From Chrysomallon squamiferum (taxonomy: Eukaryota > Mollusca > Gastropoda > Neomphalida > Peltospiridae): a DNA stretch of 60,000 nt. Location: assembly GCA_012295275.1 (NCBI GenBank), contig CM022665.1, forward strand, positions 11,290,476 through 11,350,475, written 5' to 3'. Positions within the stretch are counted from its first letter, which is position 1, and every line of letters begins with the position of its first letter. This document shows positions 1-13,861 of this stretch, piece after piece. The notes beneath the pieces were generated by a model. That model had not been told where the DNA came from, did no database searches, and saw nothing but the letters and a program-made list of their open reading frames with translations. A program made the position numbers and the translations under genes.

Positions 1-159
1 CTACACGTGTACGTGTATTTTAACGAATAATTCAAAACATTATAGCTGTTCTAGGACACTGAAGTACACAGTGTGACACTTTATTTTTGTAAGGACAGAA
101 ATGTTTTGTTACACCTCTCACCAGGTGTGGGCAGAACTCTCGAAAACCATTTTCACAGG

Positions 160-640
160 AGCAACATTTCATAACATGTTCCCTGATTTATGAAGAAATG
201 CTATTAATGTATGACGTCGTATTCCTGACGAACCTTTTCATAATATGTGTCCAGGCTCCTGGACAACACTTTTAAAATGTGGTGTCTGACTTTTAAAAAA
301 TATTTCCGATGACGGGTTTCGGAATACGCTGCCGTAACTTTGAGTAACAGTTCCAAATTATTTTCAGTTACTTGAGAATAATTGTTTTGAAATATGTTTC
401 CTGACTTCTGAGTAATATTATCAAGTTAATTATGTTCCCTGACTTTTGAGTAACATTTACGCAGAATTACACTAACACTCTCAATGTATGATCCCTGAGT
501 TCTGAGTCACATATTTAAAATGTGTTGCTAGACTTCTGAGTAAAGTCTTTCCCTTAATTTTTAGTAATACTTTAAAAATGTGTCTTCAGTTTTGTTTAAT
601 AATATTTTGAAAATGTGTTCCCTGACGTCTGACTAACCAT
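160..640. repeat. Degenerate tandem repeat, unit about 60 bp
   Basis: A block of diverged tandem units. Each has a core like TTCCCTGACTTCTGAGTAA followed by an A/T-rich stretch ending in AAAATGTGT. Recognisable cores start near 180, 225, 265, 400, 430, 490, 530 and 620. The copies have many substitutions and uneven spacing, so this is an old minisatellite. No coding potential is seen in the 5' 1.4 kb of the window. Confidence 0.6.
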
Positions 641-1128
641 TCCAGCGGCGAACAGTTTATCAAAGGCATAGGTATGTTCCTTTCTGTTACTGGGTATGTA
701 CTTACAAAAGATCCTTTACTGCTAAAAGATAAGAGTAGTCCATTATATTACTGTTTAAATTAATCGCATATATAAGTGGGTTTTTTAATGTCCTATGGAT
801 TGCACTTTATGTGATCTTTGACCTTTGTTACATCAGTGTTGGTTAATAGTCATCAAATGTAATAATTTTGACAAGAGTTCAGATATTAGTAAAATAACAT
901 GGTATGGTCAGGTCACTTCGTGGAAAGCTTTGAACTTTGGGTCTGCGTCTGTGATTCGGTTGTAGAGTGTATTAATACAACAGAATTTCGTTGAAGAATA
1001 GCGCACTCACGTCGTACGATAACGGGAACACACTCGAATAACGTGTGTTAACGTGTATTAAGGGATGCAAGCCTAAGTTTGTCGGTTTGCTTTGGTTTTA
1101 GTTTCTTTTGTTTTATTTACGTGTCTGA

Positions 1129-1159
<31 letters not shown>

Positions 1160-2215
1160 TTTGTATTTGTAATTTTTTGTCAAACGTTTAATTTTGTTCT
1201 TATTCAAATTTAATGTATGAAGAATACATTAAAATACGTCATTCAATTACACATTACACCGTCCTCTAATTCATACCGTACTGATAGTTAACCTCATCTG
1301 ATCTCGAAAATTATATTAAGCACAATGGTGATCCACACCCGCCCCACACATATCTAATTAATTTCAGCTCTTTGTCTCTGTTAGTATCTAGAGTACATTA
1401 CATCGCAAATAGAGTGTGACGTCCTCAGTGATCAAAAGTTTTTGTAATTACGTGTATCTTATAAATCCTGTTAGCTGTAATATCACGTTAGCGAAGACAG
1501 ATTTAAGGCATCGTGTTAGGAGAACAAAGAGATGGTGCAATCTGGGACTTATTAGTAATACGATGCGAAGGGGCATTGAATGTGAGAATAGTGTAAATCT
1601 TGATAGAATGAAAAGCTAATTGGTCTCTATATAAGTTTTGTAAATCTCAGTTTTAATTTTTTTTTTTTTTTTTTTTTTGTAACTCTGGATACCCCCTGGA
1701 GCTATATTTTGAAAATAGGGAATTGTTATCGGGAAAGAATCCCTGTTCGTTTGGATTAATATATATTACGTTATTTTATTTTTTTCCATTTTCACATCTA
1801 TTGGGGATTTATTAACACTAGGTAAAATGTATTTATAAAAAAAAAAAAAAAAAAAAAAAAAGAAGAAGAAAGAAAACAAAAAAGAACAAAAAAAAAGGAA
1901 TTTTTTTGTCGATTTATAAAAAACATATTGATAATCTTTAGTAAACGCAAAACGTTGTTGGTTTGAAAAATATATATAATCAACTGATGACAAATTATTT
2001 TGAGTTGTGTATTCAGAATGGAGATGATTTCCTCAAGCATTATCTCTCAGACTGTCCTTGTTTCTTTTCTTTTTTTTCGCATTGACACTTTGAAGACAGT
2101 GAATGAGACTATTTAACTATTAGTAATCCATTTATCCATTTGTAATCGTTGTGCATACTTATTGGAATAGATCGTCTTTCTACCTTACATTAATTGTATC
2201 TACAATTTATATATA

Positions 2216-2216
<1 letters not shown>

Positions 2217-2281
<65 letters not shown>
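2217..2281. repeat. (CT)n microsatellite
   Basis: An uninterrupted CT tract of about 63 bp directly follows a short TA tract. It is a perfect dinucleotide repeat, so length polymorphism is expected. Confidence 0.9.
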
Positions 2282-2283
<2 letters not shown>

Positions 2284-2398
2284 ACAAACGTGTTAAAGCG
2301 TAGCATTGATGATAAAAACAAACGGCCATAATTAATTTAGTACAGTTTTAAGACTGTATTACAATAAAATAACATTCTTTCTTTACTGACATCATTTC

Positions 2399-2439
<41 letters not shown>

Positions 2440-4085
2440 CTTTTGTCATCGTCGTCTTCGTAGTCTCATCATTAAAATATAGTATATTAATAATAACTGA
2501 TAAAGCGGTTTTTGATTCGATACCTTTTCTCTTTTTAATGTAATATTTTTAACACAACAATCTATCAAAATGTCGCGACATATCTACATAAAATTAGCCA
2601 TATTAATTCCACGTTCTTAGAAACGTCCACCTACTCATCATCCACATTTATCATTATAATTGACACTGACAATATGATTTATTATTTATTATTATTATTA
2701 TCATCATCATCATCATTATTATTATTGTACGATCTTCTGTCTTTTCTTTCTGTTATATATATATATATATATATTATTATTATTATTATTATTGTTGTTG
2801 TTGTGTTGCGAATTAGTCTAGTACGGTTAACAATGAAAAAAAAAAAAAAAACGAGAACATTCTAGATAAATGACCTTTAACGCACATACATAATTTTAAT
2901 CAAATTAATCAATATAACTGACATATAAAGGTATAAAATATCTTTGTTATCTGTTTTTCTGTTTTTTCTTTCGTTTTGTTTTCGCCTTATTACTTATTTT
3001 TCCCTTTTGTGGTCACGAATTCGGATAACGATCGGAATGTTCTAGAATTTTCTGGGTAAACGGCGAAGACCATTTTGAAGTCATCAATTTTCGTATGCAC
3101 TTTAGATCAGGTGAAATAGATTATAATTATGTCAGTAATATAGATAAAACGTGATGTATTAATGATAGAAAATTACATACATCTTAAAAGTTAAAGGGAT
3201 GGCGCACATCTATTTTCGCTGAAAGAAAATGAAAACGGAACATAAAGCTATCGGTTTCAGTGTAGAAAGAACAAATTAACCACAACCGATTAAAGTCTGT
3301 TACTGCAGAACTTTGTGTTACGTTTGTTATATATTCCTCTTGAAATAGAAAAAAGTATCTTACACTTAATTGTTTCAAATGATTCTTTAATATAAATTAG
3401 GGTTGTCATTTATAAAAAAATATATATATATATTTTTAAACGATTTTTAATAGAAATTCAAAACCGTTTTAATTACTTTTTATGGCGCTTTCGCATGTGT
3501 CTAACGATTTGTTTTCAAAATTATTTCTTTACGATCGTTTCAGACGATTTTAAATCGTGTTTTATAGTTTAAATTTACTTGAATTAGTTGTTGTGTCACA
3601 GAGCTGTATAAACCCAGTTCGGACTACAAACTTTCGATCCGGTGAATCATAAAATGTCTTTACGATAATTATCATTCAAACCAACATTCTAAAATGTTTC
3701 ATCATCTGTTACAGTTAATTCTTATTTATTTACTAGTTAACTGAATTGCAGACAGACATTCTCGTTGACAAGCACATGTATGAAACAAAACTGAGTATAT
3801 TCGGCAGTACCAATAAATGGTGCAATAACGTCAAATATTTATTTTATTGTTTTGGGCGTCTTATTGTATCACTAATAACAAAGTAAGACAATAAAATAAT
3901 ACTGTTTTAAAACATCAGAATTTCGCCTTTCTGTTCCTTCTCAACTAGAAGGAGTGTGATTGTTACCACGTACATAGTAAGGTTACGGCTATACCGTTTC
4001 TGACACCAGAAGAAACTTTAGAATAAATCTGTTCGACCTGTTCATTGTTTATAAAACTGTGCACTATTGTGGCTAGTGAACGATA

Positions 4086-4136
4086 ACACACACATACAGA
4101 CACTCACACACACACACACACACACGTGTGTGTGTG
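4086..4136. repeat. (CA)n/(GT)n perfect palindrome
   Basis: A run of CA repeats changes at CACGTG into a run of GT repeats. The two halves are reverse complements, so the tract can form a hairpin or cruciform. Alternating purine-pyrimidine sequence also favours Z-DNA. Confidence 0.8.
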
Positions 4137-7100
4137 AAACTTTAAAGTATGAACATTATATTTAAATTGTTCCTTATCACCAAAGATATATTTTAATAGT
4201 CGCAACGGATAATTAATTATTGCCTATATGTCCGTATGAATGATCTACAGGTTACGCGAAGCTTTCATTCATTCGGAACATAACATACATGCACAAATGC
4301 ACTCAAACAAATGTATTTTTGTTTTCGAAAACAGTTACAAGAAAGATAAAAAGAAGAGTTTCAAAAACGTCTTTCTTGTGAAGAGTCTCTGAAGATGAGA
4401 ATGAACGGGGAAAAAAAAAAAACCCGAAATCTCTTTTGAATTAGTAACAATACCGGGTTATCCTGAAAGTTAGATCTACGCTTTGTCGGCAGAGATTTCT
4501 GCCGCTGGTTCAAAAAAATTTTAAACTGACTTTGGCTTGTAAAATCAACCAGTTTTTCCTTCCCATCACAATGCTTTCTTGAATTAAAATTAACGTAAAG
4601 ACCATTAAACCAGCTAGTTATTATCTCCTGCAACGATGATTATGGGAAGCAAAAACTGGTTGGTTTGACAAGTTAAAGTGACATTAAACATTTCTTTTTG
4701 ACCGTTTTAAAAACATTATATTTGAAACAAAATATCGTAGAAAGTTATTCAGTAAAAGTCATGGTAGCAAGTCTAAGTGGTAATCTGCAAGATGATTACC
4801 CCACAAAGGCTAAGTTAAAACTAATAAACTAAACTGAACTCAAAACTGCATTTCAACATTAATTTGTTATTATATATCGTCTGTACTACATTCTTCTCTA
4901 TACTTGTAAACCTACAGTTTATAAGAATAAAATTCATTGTCATTGTTATAAAATACCTAACTGACCACTGAACACCTGAGTAATTTCATTGGCTACTAAT
5001 TATCCTCTATTAACACGGATAAATTTCCTTAAATTCTCGAAGGTGAATAACGCCCATGCTGCATTCACGTGATCTGATTCTGATCAACAAAGAAAAAAAA
5101 AAAAAAAAGCCGACGTCTTCGATTCGTTCTTATCTTACTTGCTCTAATCTGAATATTTTTACTTCCCTGTTCTAAATTCTCTTGTTTGACAAATAAAAAT
5201 TAATCACTTGAACACAAACACTTAGCTATTAATATCTTCCCAATAACCCATTAGGTCAACACAATAATCGGTCAGTATTTATCTGACAAATATACACGGC
5301 ACTTTTAGACTGCTTGTTATTTGTTGTCTGACAAGTAATCTGAAATCATTAAGATGTTCTCAGAAATAATATTATTTCTTTTCAGAAAAGGTTCTAATAT
5401 TAAATTTGGTTTTACAAGCACCCCAAATATAGATTCAAAGCTCAGAAAATATTTAAGTAAATAATACAGAGAAAATGATAGACATACTAAGAAATTCTGC
5501 AGATATATAAAGAAATTAGATAGACAGAGACAGATAGGCAAATATACAGATAGATAAATGGATGGGGGGGGGAGAGAGAGATATATTATTTGGTTACTTA
5601 AACTTAGATAATACATTTCACTTGAAGGAATCGAGGTGGGGGTGGGGACTTTTAATTTAAACGTCATTGGAAATTAAATTAACTGAAATACCCCAGAGCA
5701 GTTGTTTATTATAACACCCGTTGGATGAAAATTGTTATCATTATTATTATTACTATTTCTAATACTACTGAACTACAAATGTTACATCTACTACTGCTAC
5801 TAATTCTAATGTCTGTATTAACGATCATACAGAAGAGAAAATCCACAGCATTGCTGCAGACACGTTTCTTATTGAACTGCAAGCAAAAGATTTTTCCGTA
5901 GACTGCAAAATTCACGCTAATTGTGGAGCACTTTCCGGAACGTTAAATAGCCCAAAGCGTGAGCCATTGCAGAACTGATTACATGTTCAAGCAAACCTCG
6001 GGCCGTTTATTTTTATTTTCTCAAAATTATACAATTATATTTTGGTTTCATTCGAGACTAATATTATTTCTTTCAAACCCAATGATTAATTTAATTCAAG
6101 ATTTGATTCTGATTTTTTAAACTCCTAAGGATACAATTTCCGAACACTGAGAAAAGCTCGGAGTACTGTAATAAATAACTGTTCAATGAACAACCAAAAA
6201 CTTGAATGACATTTTAAACTAAAGTTGCGATATTGTTATGATACATTATTATCTTTACATTTTCAGCCTGTGCTTCCAAAGTTTCAGGTACAACATTCCA
6301 TACTGCGAACAAGAATCAGAGACAATGGTAATTTTTTTCGAATTAACCATCACGACGAATCTTTGATAGAACGTAGTTTATTTTAAAACTCTCCTTCGTT
6401 CTTCTTGTTCCTAATGCTCTTTCTAAAAACTATATAATTAAATAAGATATTTAGCAAATTTTATATTATTTCTATTCCTTCCTTTTCTTTTTCTTTTTGT
6501 GTCTTAATGTATATTTGACCATTCACAAGAGTAAATAAAAGTAGCAATCTTGGCAGTTAATGGGTCATGTTGATCAGAAATTAAACACAGTATTATTATA
6601 GTAAAAAGCGTACCTAACGTGATACCAACAAAGAGCATATAATCAACTGTTTTAATAGTTTTCATTGTAAAGTATACTACTAAAATGATAATTTTATCAA
6701 ATATCTGGAAATTGTCATTCCCCCTAATTTACAACAATACTATTTTACGGGGAGGAAAAAAGACAGAAATCAAATATTTTATAACATGTGAGCAGTGCCA
6801 TACCTATTTTACAACGATTCGTGACGTCAGCTCGTAGATCTTGAATTGATTTTACTAGTTTCGCTTATTCCCTATATCAGAACGTGACACATACTTTGAC
6901 GTAACTAAGAATTCAGGAAGTTTTGTTATTTTTAGTTCGCGCAGTAAGCATTCTGCTAAAAACTAAAAACGCTATCATGATCGACAAATAAAAGTGTATT
7001 ACTACAAATTACTGACACTGGTGTCGAGTTTATTAACGGACTGTAACACGAACGCGGTTAACCTTCAAACTGAAAACACAGTGCATGTCACGCTCATTAT

Positions 7101-7704
7101 AACACGAAAGGTGTGCTTTAATTATCTTTGCCTTGAAGAACATTGCCAAGGCGCAAGCGGCATGTCATAAGGGATTCTCGAATGCTTGTAATGTATATAA
7201 TCACATGTTAATACGATATACCAGTAATTTACATGAAAATTAAACATGATCGTTATTATTTATATAGAGATACGCTGTTATTAGCACCGACGGTTAATCA
7301 TATTTAAAAACGTCGTACACCGTTATTAACATGAAGAATCGTGCACGATTTCATAAACAAAATAAATAGTACTCACTTTTTCGCTTGCACCTGCGTCACA
7401 TATCTAATACTTTCTTCGTCAGCGGTGATGTTTGACAATTGATGAATATTTCAGATTTTACAAAGAGATATGTTAATCACCCCAGCGTCTTAAGAGTCAT
7501 CGTTATTAGCTTCAGTGATTCCAAGTAATCTAAGCTGTCGTCTCCTGTTAATTGTAACCGAAGACAACAGTTACTAATTAATCGGGTATAGATTTCTAAA
7601 TAACTCAATGCCTGTAAATGGCACTGTTGTTTTCATTGGCACGTGAAAAGACTTTCACCTACAAATGAAAACAGAGTTCAACAGCTCCTACGTGGAGTTA
7701 AGTT

Positions 7705-7837
7705 AAGATGTTAAAGATCGTTGGTCACCAGGATCAAGGCTTCGTAAGTCTAAAAGACAATTAATCGAGATGGTTAAACACCCTTGGTTAGCAGGATCGA
7801 ATCTTCATACGTGTAAAACACACAGATAATGATGATG

Positions 7838-7868
<31 letters not shown>

Positions 7869-8275
7869 TGATGATGATGATAATAATGATGATGATGATG
7901 ATGATGATGATAATGATGATGATGATGATGATAATAATGATAATAATAATAATAGTAAAACAGAATAGTAGAAGTAGTAGTAGTAGTAATAATAAAAATA
8001 ATAAACAACCACACATTTTTTAACATCTCTGATTAGCAGGAACGAATCTTAGTATGTCTAAAAGACAAGATTAATACAGAAAGTTAAAGATGAATGGTTA
8101 CCAGAGTCGAATTTTCCATTCGTCTAAACGAAATCGCTAATGGAGAATGCTGAAGATGGTTGGCTTGATTCTTTGTTAGTCTAAAATGCTAAAGATTGCT
8201 GGTTGTCAGCATTCAGTCTTTGTATATCTAAAATACGGAGAATGTTAAGATCTTAGGTTATCAGATACGAATCGC
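7705..8275. repeat. Degenerate tandem repeat of about 70-80 bp, interrupted by a GAT/AAT microsatellite
   Basis: Diverged units share the order GTTAAAGAT, then TTGGTTACCAGGATCGAATC, then TTCGTATGTCTAAAA. Units begin near 7708, 7770, 8020, 8080, 8150, 8190 and 8240. One unit is split by the trinucleotide tract at 7829-7955. The frequent CTAAAA and AGCAGGA words make this distinct from the block at 160-640. Confidence 0.6.
7829..8000. repeat. (GAT/AAT/AGT)n microsatellite
   Basis: Trinucleotide tract changing from GAT and AAT to AGT. It produces long open frames of Ile, Met, Ser or His on both strands. These are repeat artefacts and not genes. Confidence 0.9.
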
Positions 8276-11200
8276 GAGACATCACGAAGTCATAGCTAAA
8301 AAACAAATGACAAAGATAATGAACAGATACCTGATCGAATCTGGCTGTACGTTTGCACGACGAATCAAACTGACAATATTTAAAATTGTTACAGTTAGTC
8401 TCAGGTTACTGGGAATCGACACAAACATGCAACTGAAAATTAATTATAATAATTAATGCATTAGAGTGAACAACTATTAAAGTTAAAAGAAACTGTTTAT
8501 TTCTAATAAAAGCACAAATGGTAATGGTAGTAGCAGCAGTAGTAGCAATAGTATTAATGGTAGTAGGGGTAGTGGTAGTGATGGTAGTAGTAGCATAGTG
8601 GTATGTATGTATGTATATGTATTTGTGTCGTTGTGTGTGTACCATTACCGTAATTATCTTTATTAATAATAAAATTTCAAGGTATAATTCCTTTGTTAAT
8701 CTGTGCTGTTATTTATTTATGACAGAATATTATATAAATACGTAAATCTGGTGCATTTTGCACAGTTCCGTTGTATTGAAACATAAAAAGCTATGTTACT
8801 GTCATCTGAAACTGTGTCATAATTATCATTAATTAGCTTATCATCAACAGCTATATATCACTGTCATCGATATAATCATTATTAACATCATCAACATCCA
8901 CATCCACATTATCCAACGTCACCGTCGTTCAGATCATCAACACGATCATTATCAGTAGCATTGTTCTTACCGTCATAATCAGCAACGTCATCACAAACAT
9001 CATATTAGTTATGGGAGTTTCTCCTTCTCAATGGAAGAAGACGTCAAATCAAGACTCTGCATTTGATGGCATGTCCGGCTCATTTAGCCGCTCACAAAAC
9101 AATTATGCGTGTCTACAACCACGACATCTTATGAAAATGCTGACACTAATGATGCGACGACGTGCGATATAAAATGACGATTATAAAGTAATTATACTTA
9201 TCGATTATCGTGGATTTCACGGTTTTTGCTTACGACTGAAGTAGTAAATACGTGGCTAACTGTGAGATGGTTTATAACTATATAGTTTTGTTATCTGTAT
9301 TAAAAGATATAGCGTATATGCTGTTGTGTAAGAACATTTCTTTGACCATTTCTTCATTTATGGAAGGTTTGTAATACAATGGTTATAGTAATGGTTATTG
9401 CAATGGTAATAGTGGTAGCTGTAGTAGAAATATTTGTTCTGAAAGTACAGATGTATAATAAACATAGAATGTATAATAGACAAAGAAAAAAATGTAACTT
9501 TTGTTTCTTTCTCTCTCTTTTTTATCTCTGTATGTCTCTCTCTCTGTTTGTACATCTGTCTTTCTCTCTCTATCCTCTAGCTCTCTCTCTTTCTCTCTCT
9601 GTCTCTCTCTTTCCTGTCTATCTCTCTCTTTCTCTCTCTCTCTGTCTGACTGATTGTCTTTCCAGATCAGTCTCTCTTTTTCTCTTTCTATTCATATCTC
9701 CCAAACTATCATGTACGTTTGTATGTGTGTATTTTCTATCCATCTACTTGCAATCGGTCGTAATCTGTTGTTGTGTTTGGGCTTTGTCCATTTATTTATT
9801 TAATCCTGAATTTTATTCTGTTAATATCCCACAACTATGTCTACCTGTCTATCGATAAATCTCTGTCCATACCTGTCTGTATAAGATTAGTGTCCAGTAC
9901 ACTCGAGATTCAGGAACATCAGAAAAAAAAAAAAAAAAATTAAAGAATAGCCGAGATGAAAAAGTTGAATAGCTAAAAGTATTTCAATAAAACGAATTAA
10001 AAGTCTGGCGTTAATCTTGCGATTTTTAAAATGTATTAATTATATATATATAAAAAAGCCAGATCAAAGTAAACTTTCATCTGTTACACATCAAACACTT
10101 CATTTTTACGGCACTCTAAATATCAAAACTCCATCCGCTGTAACTAAATTATTCCATCAGTTACGCAGATACCGGCTATTTAGTTATTCAGCAATTACGA
10201 ATACTTACAGTTTGGTCTAAAAGCCCAAACTACTAGCCCAAGGTTATTCCAGTCAGAGTCTTTGTTTAAGTATATATTAAATATCGCTCTAGACTAATTA
10301 AGCTGGAGTCTGATAAGGTTAATAGCTAATGTCTAGATTGTGGACAATTTATTTGGGTTAGCGATTTTTTTTTTTTTTTTTTTTTTTTAATGAGTGTATA
10401 TTAGGATGGAAATAAATTTCTGAAATATTTATTTCGCGTGTTTGTTGGTAATTTTAAGTTCCATATTATCAAATGTAAGATTAGTTCTGTTTAGATACTA
10501 TTAGTTTCAATTTATTTATTTATTTGTTTTAAATTTATTTATTTATTATTATTTTTTTTTTTAATGTCATCCATTGTGCTTTTTTTTTTAATAACCTGTG
10601 TTTTTGCCAATACGAGAAAAATATTTCGGACACATATACATTTGTCGTTCACGAGTATCAAAAATCTTCCAAATTACTACAGTTATCAAAACAAAAGCAA
10701 ACAAATAAATAAACAAATAAATCAATAAACATATAAATAAACAAAGAAGGAAAGAAAGAAAAGGTAAAGAAATTTTTTTTTTTTTTATGTTAATTTATAT
10801 TAATTTTCCCAAATAGACTTTAACATGAGAAGAAATTTAACAATAAAAATGTTTAAATTAATTTTGATTTTGAATCTTCGGCTAGATGTCGTCATATACA
10901 CGGTAACGATTATACACAGTCAGAATCATGGAAACATTTGTATGTCGTCATATACATGGTAACAAGTATTTATCTTCATACTCATGGTCACATTTACATC
11001 GTCATTAACATGGTAAATAAGTATCATCTTATACATAATATGAATACCAAATTAATATCCAGCGTGGGGGGGGGGGTTAACGCGCTGTTGTTAGGCGAAA
11101 GATTACTTTTTAACACATATGTTTGTAATCCTCTATTTTAGCATCACAGAGGTAAAATGTTATTGGGATTACAGTTACATAATAAATATAAATTCTGATA

Positions 11201-12113
11201 TTAAAACTGTCTAACTCATGTTTGGAAACAATTTAAACCACAGCTTATAAATATCGCAAAAAAAAAATAAGAAATCCACTTCGAACTATTTTAAAAACTG
11301 ACTGTAATGACAGAGATTGTCACCGCTAAAACACAAATTTATTTTTTCTTTAAAAACATTGTAATGACAGTACTTATCAAAGCAGAACATTATTTATATT
11401 ATTTCCTTTTTCGGTTTATTCTTGAAGGCACAACAACTTGTTGACTAAGCGAAATTAAACGAAAGTCGCCTCTAGAATTAATTTGTTTTCGTAACCTAGT
11501 GTCTCAGTAGAGTTCAGAAAAAGCCAGTGAAGATGAGTCTTGCTTTTTTTTTTTTTTTTTTCTTCCTCGAAATTAGAAAGATCTAATGGAATTAAATTGT
11601 GGCCAAGAGCAGTCGAGAGACAAAACACGCATCGTAATCTTTTATACGTAATTTCAAAATAGAATGTTCTAGTCAGATGTGGAAAAAACCAAACACTTAT
11701 TAATTGGCGACATCAGTATCAGTGACAGTAATAACCAAGCTGGTATCTACTTCTGAACTGCGGACGTTTTGTTTGTGTTTGTTTGTTTGTTTGCTTGTTG
11801 GTTGGTTGGTTGATTGGTTGGTTGGTTGGCTGGTTCGTTCGTTCTTCCTTTCGTTCATTCCTTCCTTCCTTCCGTTCTTCTTTCCTTCCTTCCTTCCTTC
11901 CTTCATTCATTCATTCATCTATTAATTAATTCATTTTTTTGTTGTTGTCTCACATAAATCAGTGAATAAATTAAATTAAAGAAAATTCCTTGAGGAATGA
12001 TCTGAAATATGTTAACTGAAATGATTTATTACATGTAGTCAAAAATACATTCACTCAGGTGACTTTTAGTTATCAGTGTTTACTCTGATTGCCTAGTCAC
12101 CAGTGTATTTACT
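8276..12113. other. Noncoding stretch rich in simple repeats
   Basis: No supported gene. The stretch holds (AGT)n-like DNA at 8520-8600, degenerate ATC-rich DNA at 8820-9010, a pyrimidine-rich TCTC tract at 9505-9700, T-runs near 10366-10388 and 11543-11562, and tetranucleotide blocks at 11765-11930 (TTTG, GGTT, CTTT, ATTC). The open frames at 9379-9858 and 11700-11925 are translations of these repeats. Confidence 0.6.
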
Positions 12114-12121
12114 ATGTATGG

Positions 12122-12451
12122 CAGGGGTTTTCAAACTTTTTGACTTGCGGACCCCTTTATATTTCAGGCTTTACCTTAGGGACCCCCTTATAAACGCTTA
12201 TGAAATTTATAATAAATATTTGCTTAAAATAACATATATTTTTACATTTATTTAGGATATATTAGGATATATTACAAAATTATTTACCTGTTATTTCATG
12301 CGCTCACATTTACAAATATAAGAAAAAAGATTTCGATTAAAAAACATATATAAAATCAAACTGCCCATAAAAAGTATTCGCTGTCCACGGACCCCCTGTC
12401 TTGTACTTGCGGACCCCCTGTGGTCCGCGGACCACAGTTTGAAAACCCCTG
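12122..12451. mobile_element. hAT-type MITE with 8-bp target-site duplication
   Basis: The element starts CAGGGGTTTTCAAACT and ends AGTTTGAAAACCCCTG, a terminal inverted repeat of about 16 bp that continues imperfectly inward (GCGGACCCC and its complement). It is flanked by ATGTATGG at 12114-12121 and again at 12452-12459, a perfect 8-bp duplication. CAG ends, 8-bp duplications and a 330-bp body with no coding frame are what non-autonomous hAT elements show. The intact duplication suggests a fairly young insertion. Confidence 0.85.
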
Positions 12452-12459
12452 ATGTATGG

Positions 12460-12647
12460 TATGTACATGTATGTACATACGTACGTACGTACGTATGCAT
12501 ATATGCATCTATCTATCTATCTATTTATATGTATGTATCTATGTGTATATGTATGTATACATGCATGCATATTTGTATATATCTCAACTACCATGACATT
12601 TTTTAGTATTTAAATCACTGAACAATCTCTCTCTCTCTCTGTTTGTG

Positions 12648-12687
<40 letters not shown>

Positions 12688-13861
12688 TGTGTTTTAAAGT
12701 CACACACTGATATATTTTGTCTACCTGAATAAGTAGGTTTTATAATTTGGCTATAATTATGTATTAGACGTGTATGTATTTCCTTACTTGAAATACAAAT
12801 ATTCTTTGATTGTAGTAAAATTAACTAGAACTGTCTATACAACAAATAATTTTAAAAACCCCAGTATGTACTTTTTATACATTTATTTTTAGAAACAACA
12901 AACACAACGACAATGATGATAATGATGATCAAAAAAACTTAAACAAATAATTTATACAAATTTCGTTTCGTAAATATATATATTAAAGCAATAAATTATT
13001 TAAACATTGAACACTTAAATAACAAGAGTAAATTTATAAATATAGTATATTTAAGCACGAATGCCACAAGAAAGTACGATAACTACTGTATTTTTAATAA
13101 TCCACTACAAAATGCCTTATCTCCCTTATTTCTCCAAAGTGTATTTCTTACATTTAAAAAAAAAGATTAATATTACAGAGGGAAGGCAGAGGTAAATTGT
13201 GCCATTTTCCAGTTAAGTCGACAGGTATGAACAAAAATTAATCCACAAAAATTAATAGGGAGCCTCACAGAGCAAGATCTTTTTCGTATATATGGGCAGT
13301 ATTAAGAACAATGATGTGGTGAGAAGGTTGAAAATGATTTGGGATAAGCTGTGCCAATTTGGGTTAAGATGTGCTAGTAGTGGTAATGGCAATAACAAGC
13401 ACATTGTTTATAACACATTTTCAGCAGTTTTTCCGGATTTTGAACCAACATGTAATAATATCAAAATGTAATAGATGTGGCCAAAACACTCTGACAACTG
13501 AGCTATAACTTTCATCAGGACTCGTACAAAAAGTATAGGTAATCATCCCAGAAAGGACTATAAATGTAGACATATGAGTGATTAATATATCCGACACTGC
13601 AGTGGCAACGAACTGACGTAACAGTGTGTAAACAGTACTGATGTGATTCTACATGTATCCTAAATCCAGTCTACACAGACTAATGTTATTACGTTTTCTG
13701 GTAACAAAAAAATAAATATCTAAAAATCTATGTTTTGTTCACACTTTGCTTTACTCGGCCTACATGTGCATTAGGTCAGATTGTAGGCAACTTGCCGTGT
13801 CTTAAGGTTTCGCGCGAACTGCAGCAGTCTTTGGCTTGGAATGTTTGTGAATAATATCATA
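12460..13861. other. Noncoding stretch
   Basis: No gene recognised. Contains ATGT/ATCT tetranucleotide repeats at 12455-12570, (CT)n at 12628-12640 and (GT)n at 12651-12690. The segment 13240-13860 is less repetitive. It contains TGGGATAAGCTGTGCC near 13347, which resembles the inverse-strand start of the open frame at 13862-14089 and may belong to the same old element. Confidence 0.4.

Larger units (their letters stand above)
641..7700. other. Long stretch without a recognisable gene
   Basis: No reading frame here has domain-like composition or paired splice sites I can defend. The short open frames (for example 1416-1619 plus, 4361-4633 minus, 5317-5667 minus) are unremarkable for AT-rich noncoding DNA. 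Simple repeats include (TG)n at 1130-1157, a T-run at 1651-1678, an A-run near 1839-1861, (ATA)n at 2401-2440 and TA/ATT tracts near 2755-2795. Confidence 0.6.

Noticed and set aside
4440-4520. Possible mariner end (CCGGGTTATCCTGAAAGTT)
   Set aside because: No partner terminal repeat or TA duplication found, and the minus frame over it shows no transposase motif.
7774-8026. Long Ile, Ser, His or Met-rich open frames on both strands
   Set aside because: They are translations of GAT/AAT/AGT microsatellites. The same applies to the Tyr/Cys/His/Val frames at 14588-15657, 19862-20949, 39216-39604, 45463-46108 and 57660-58367.
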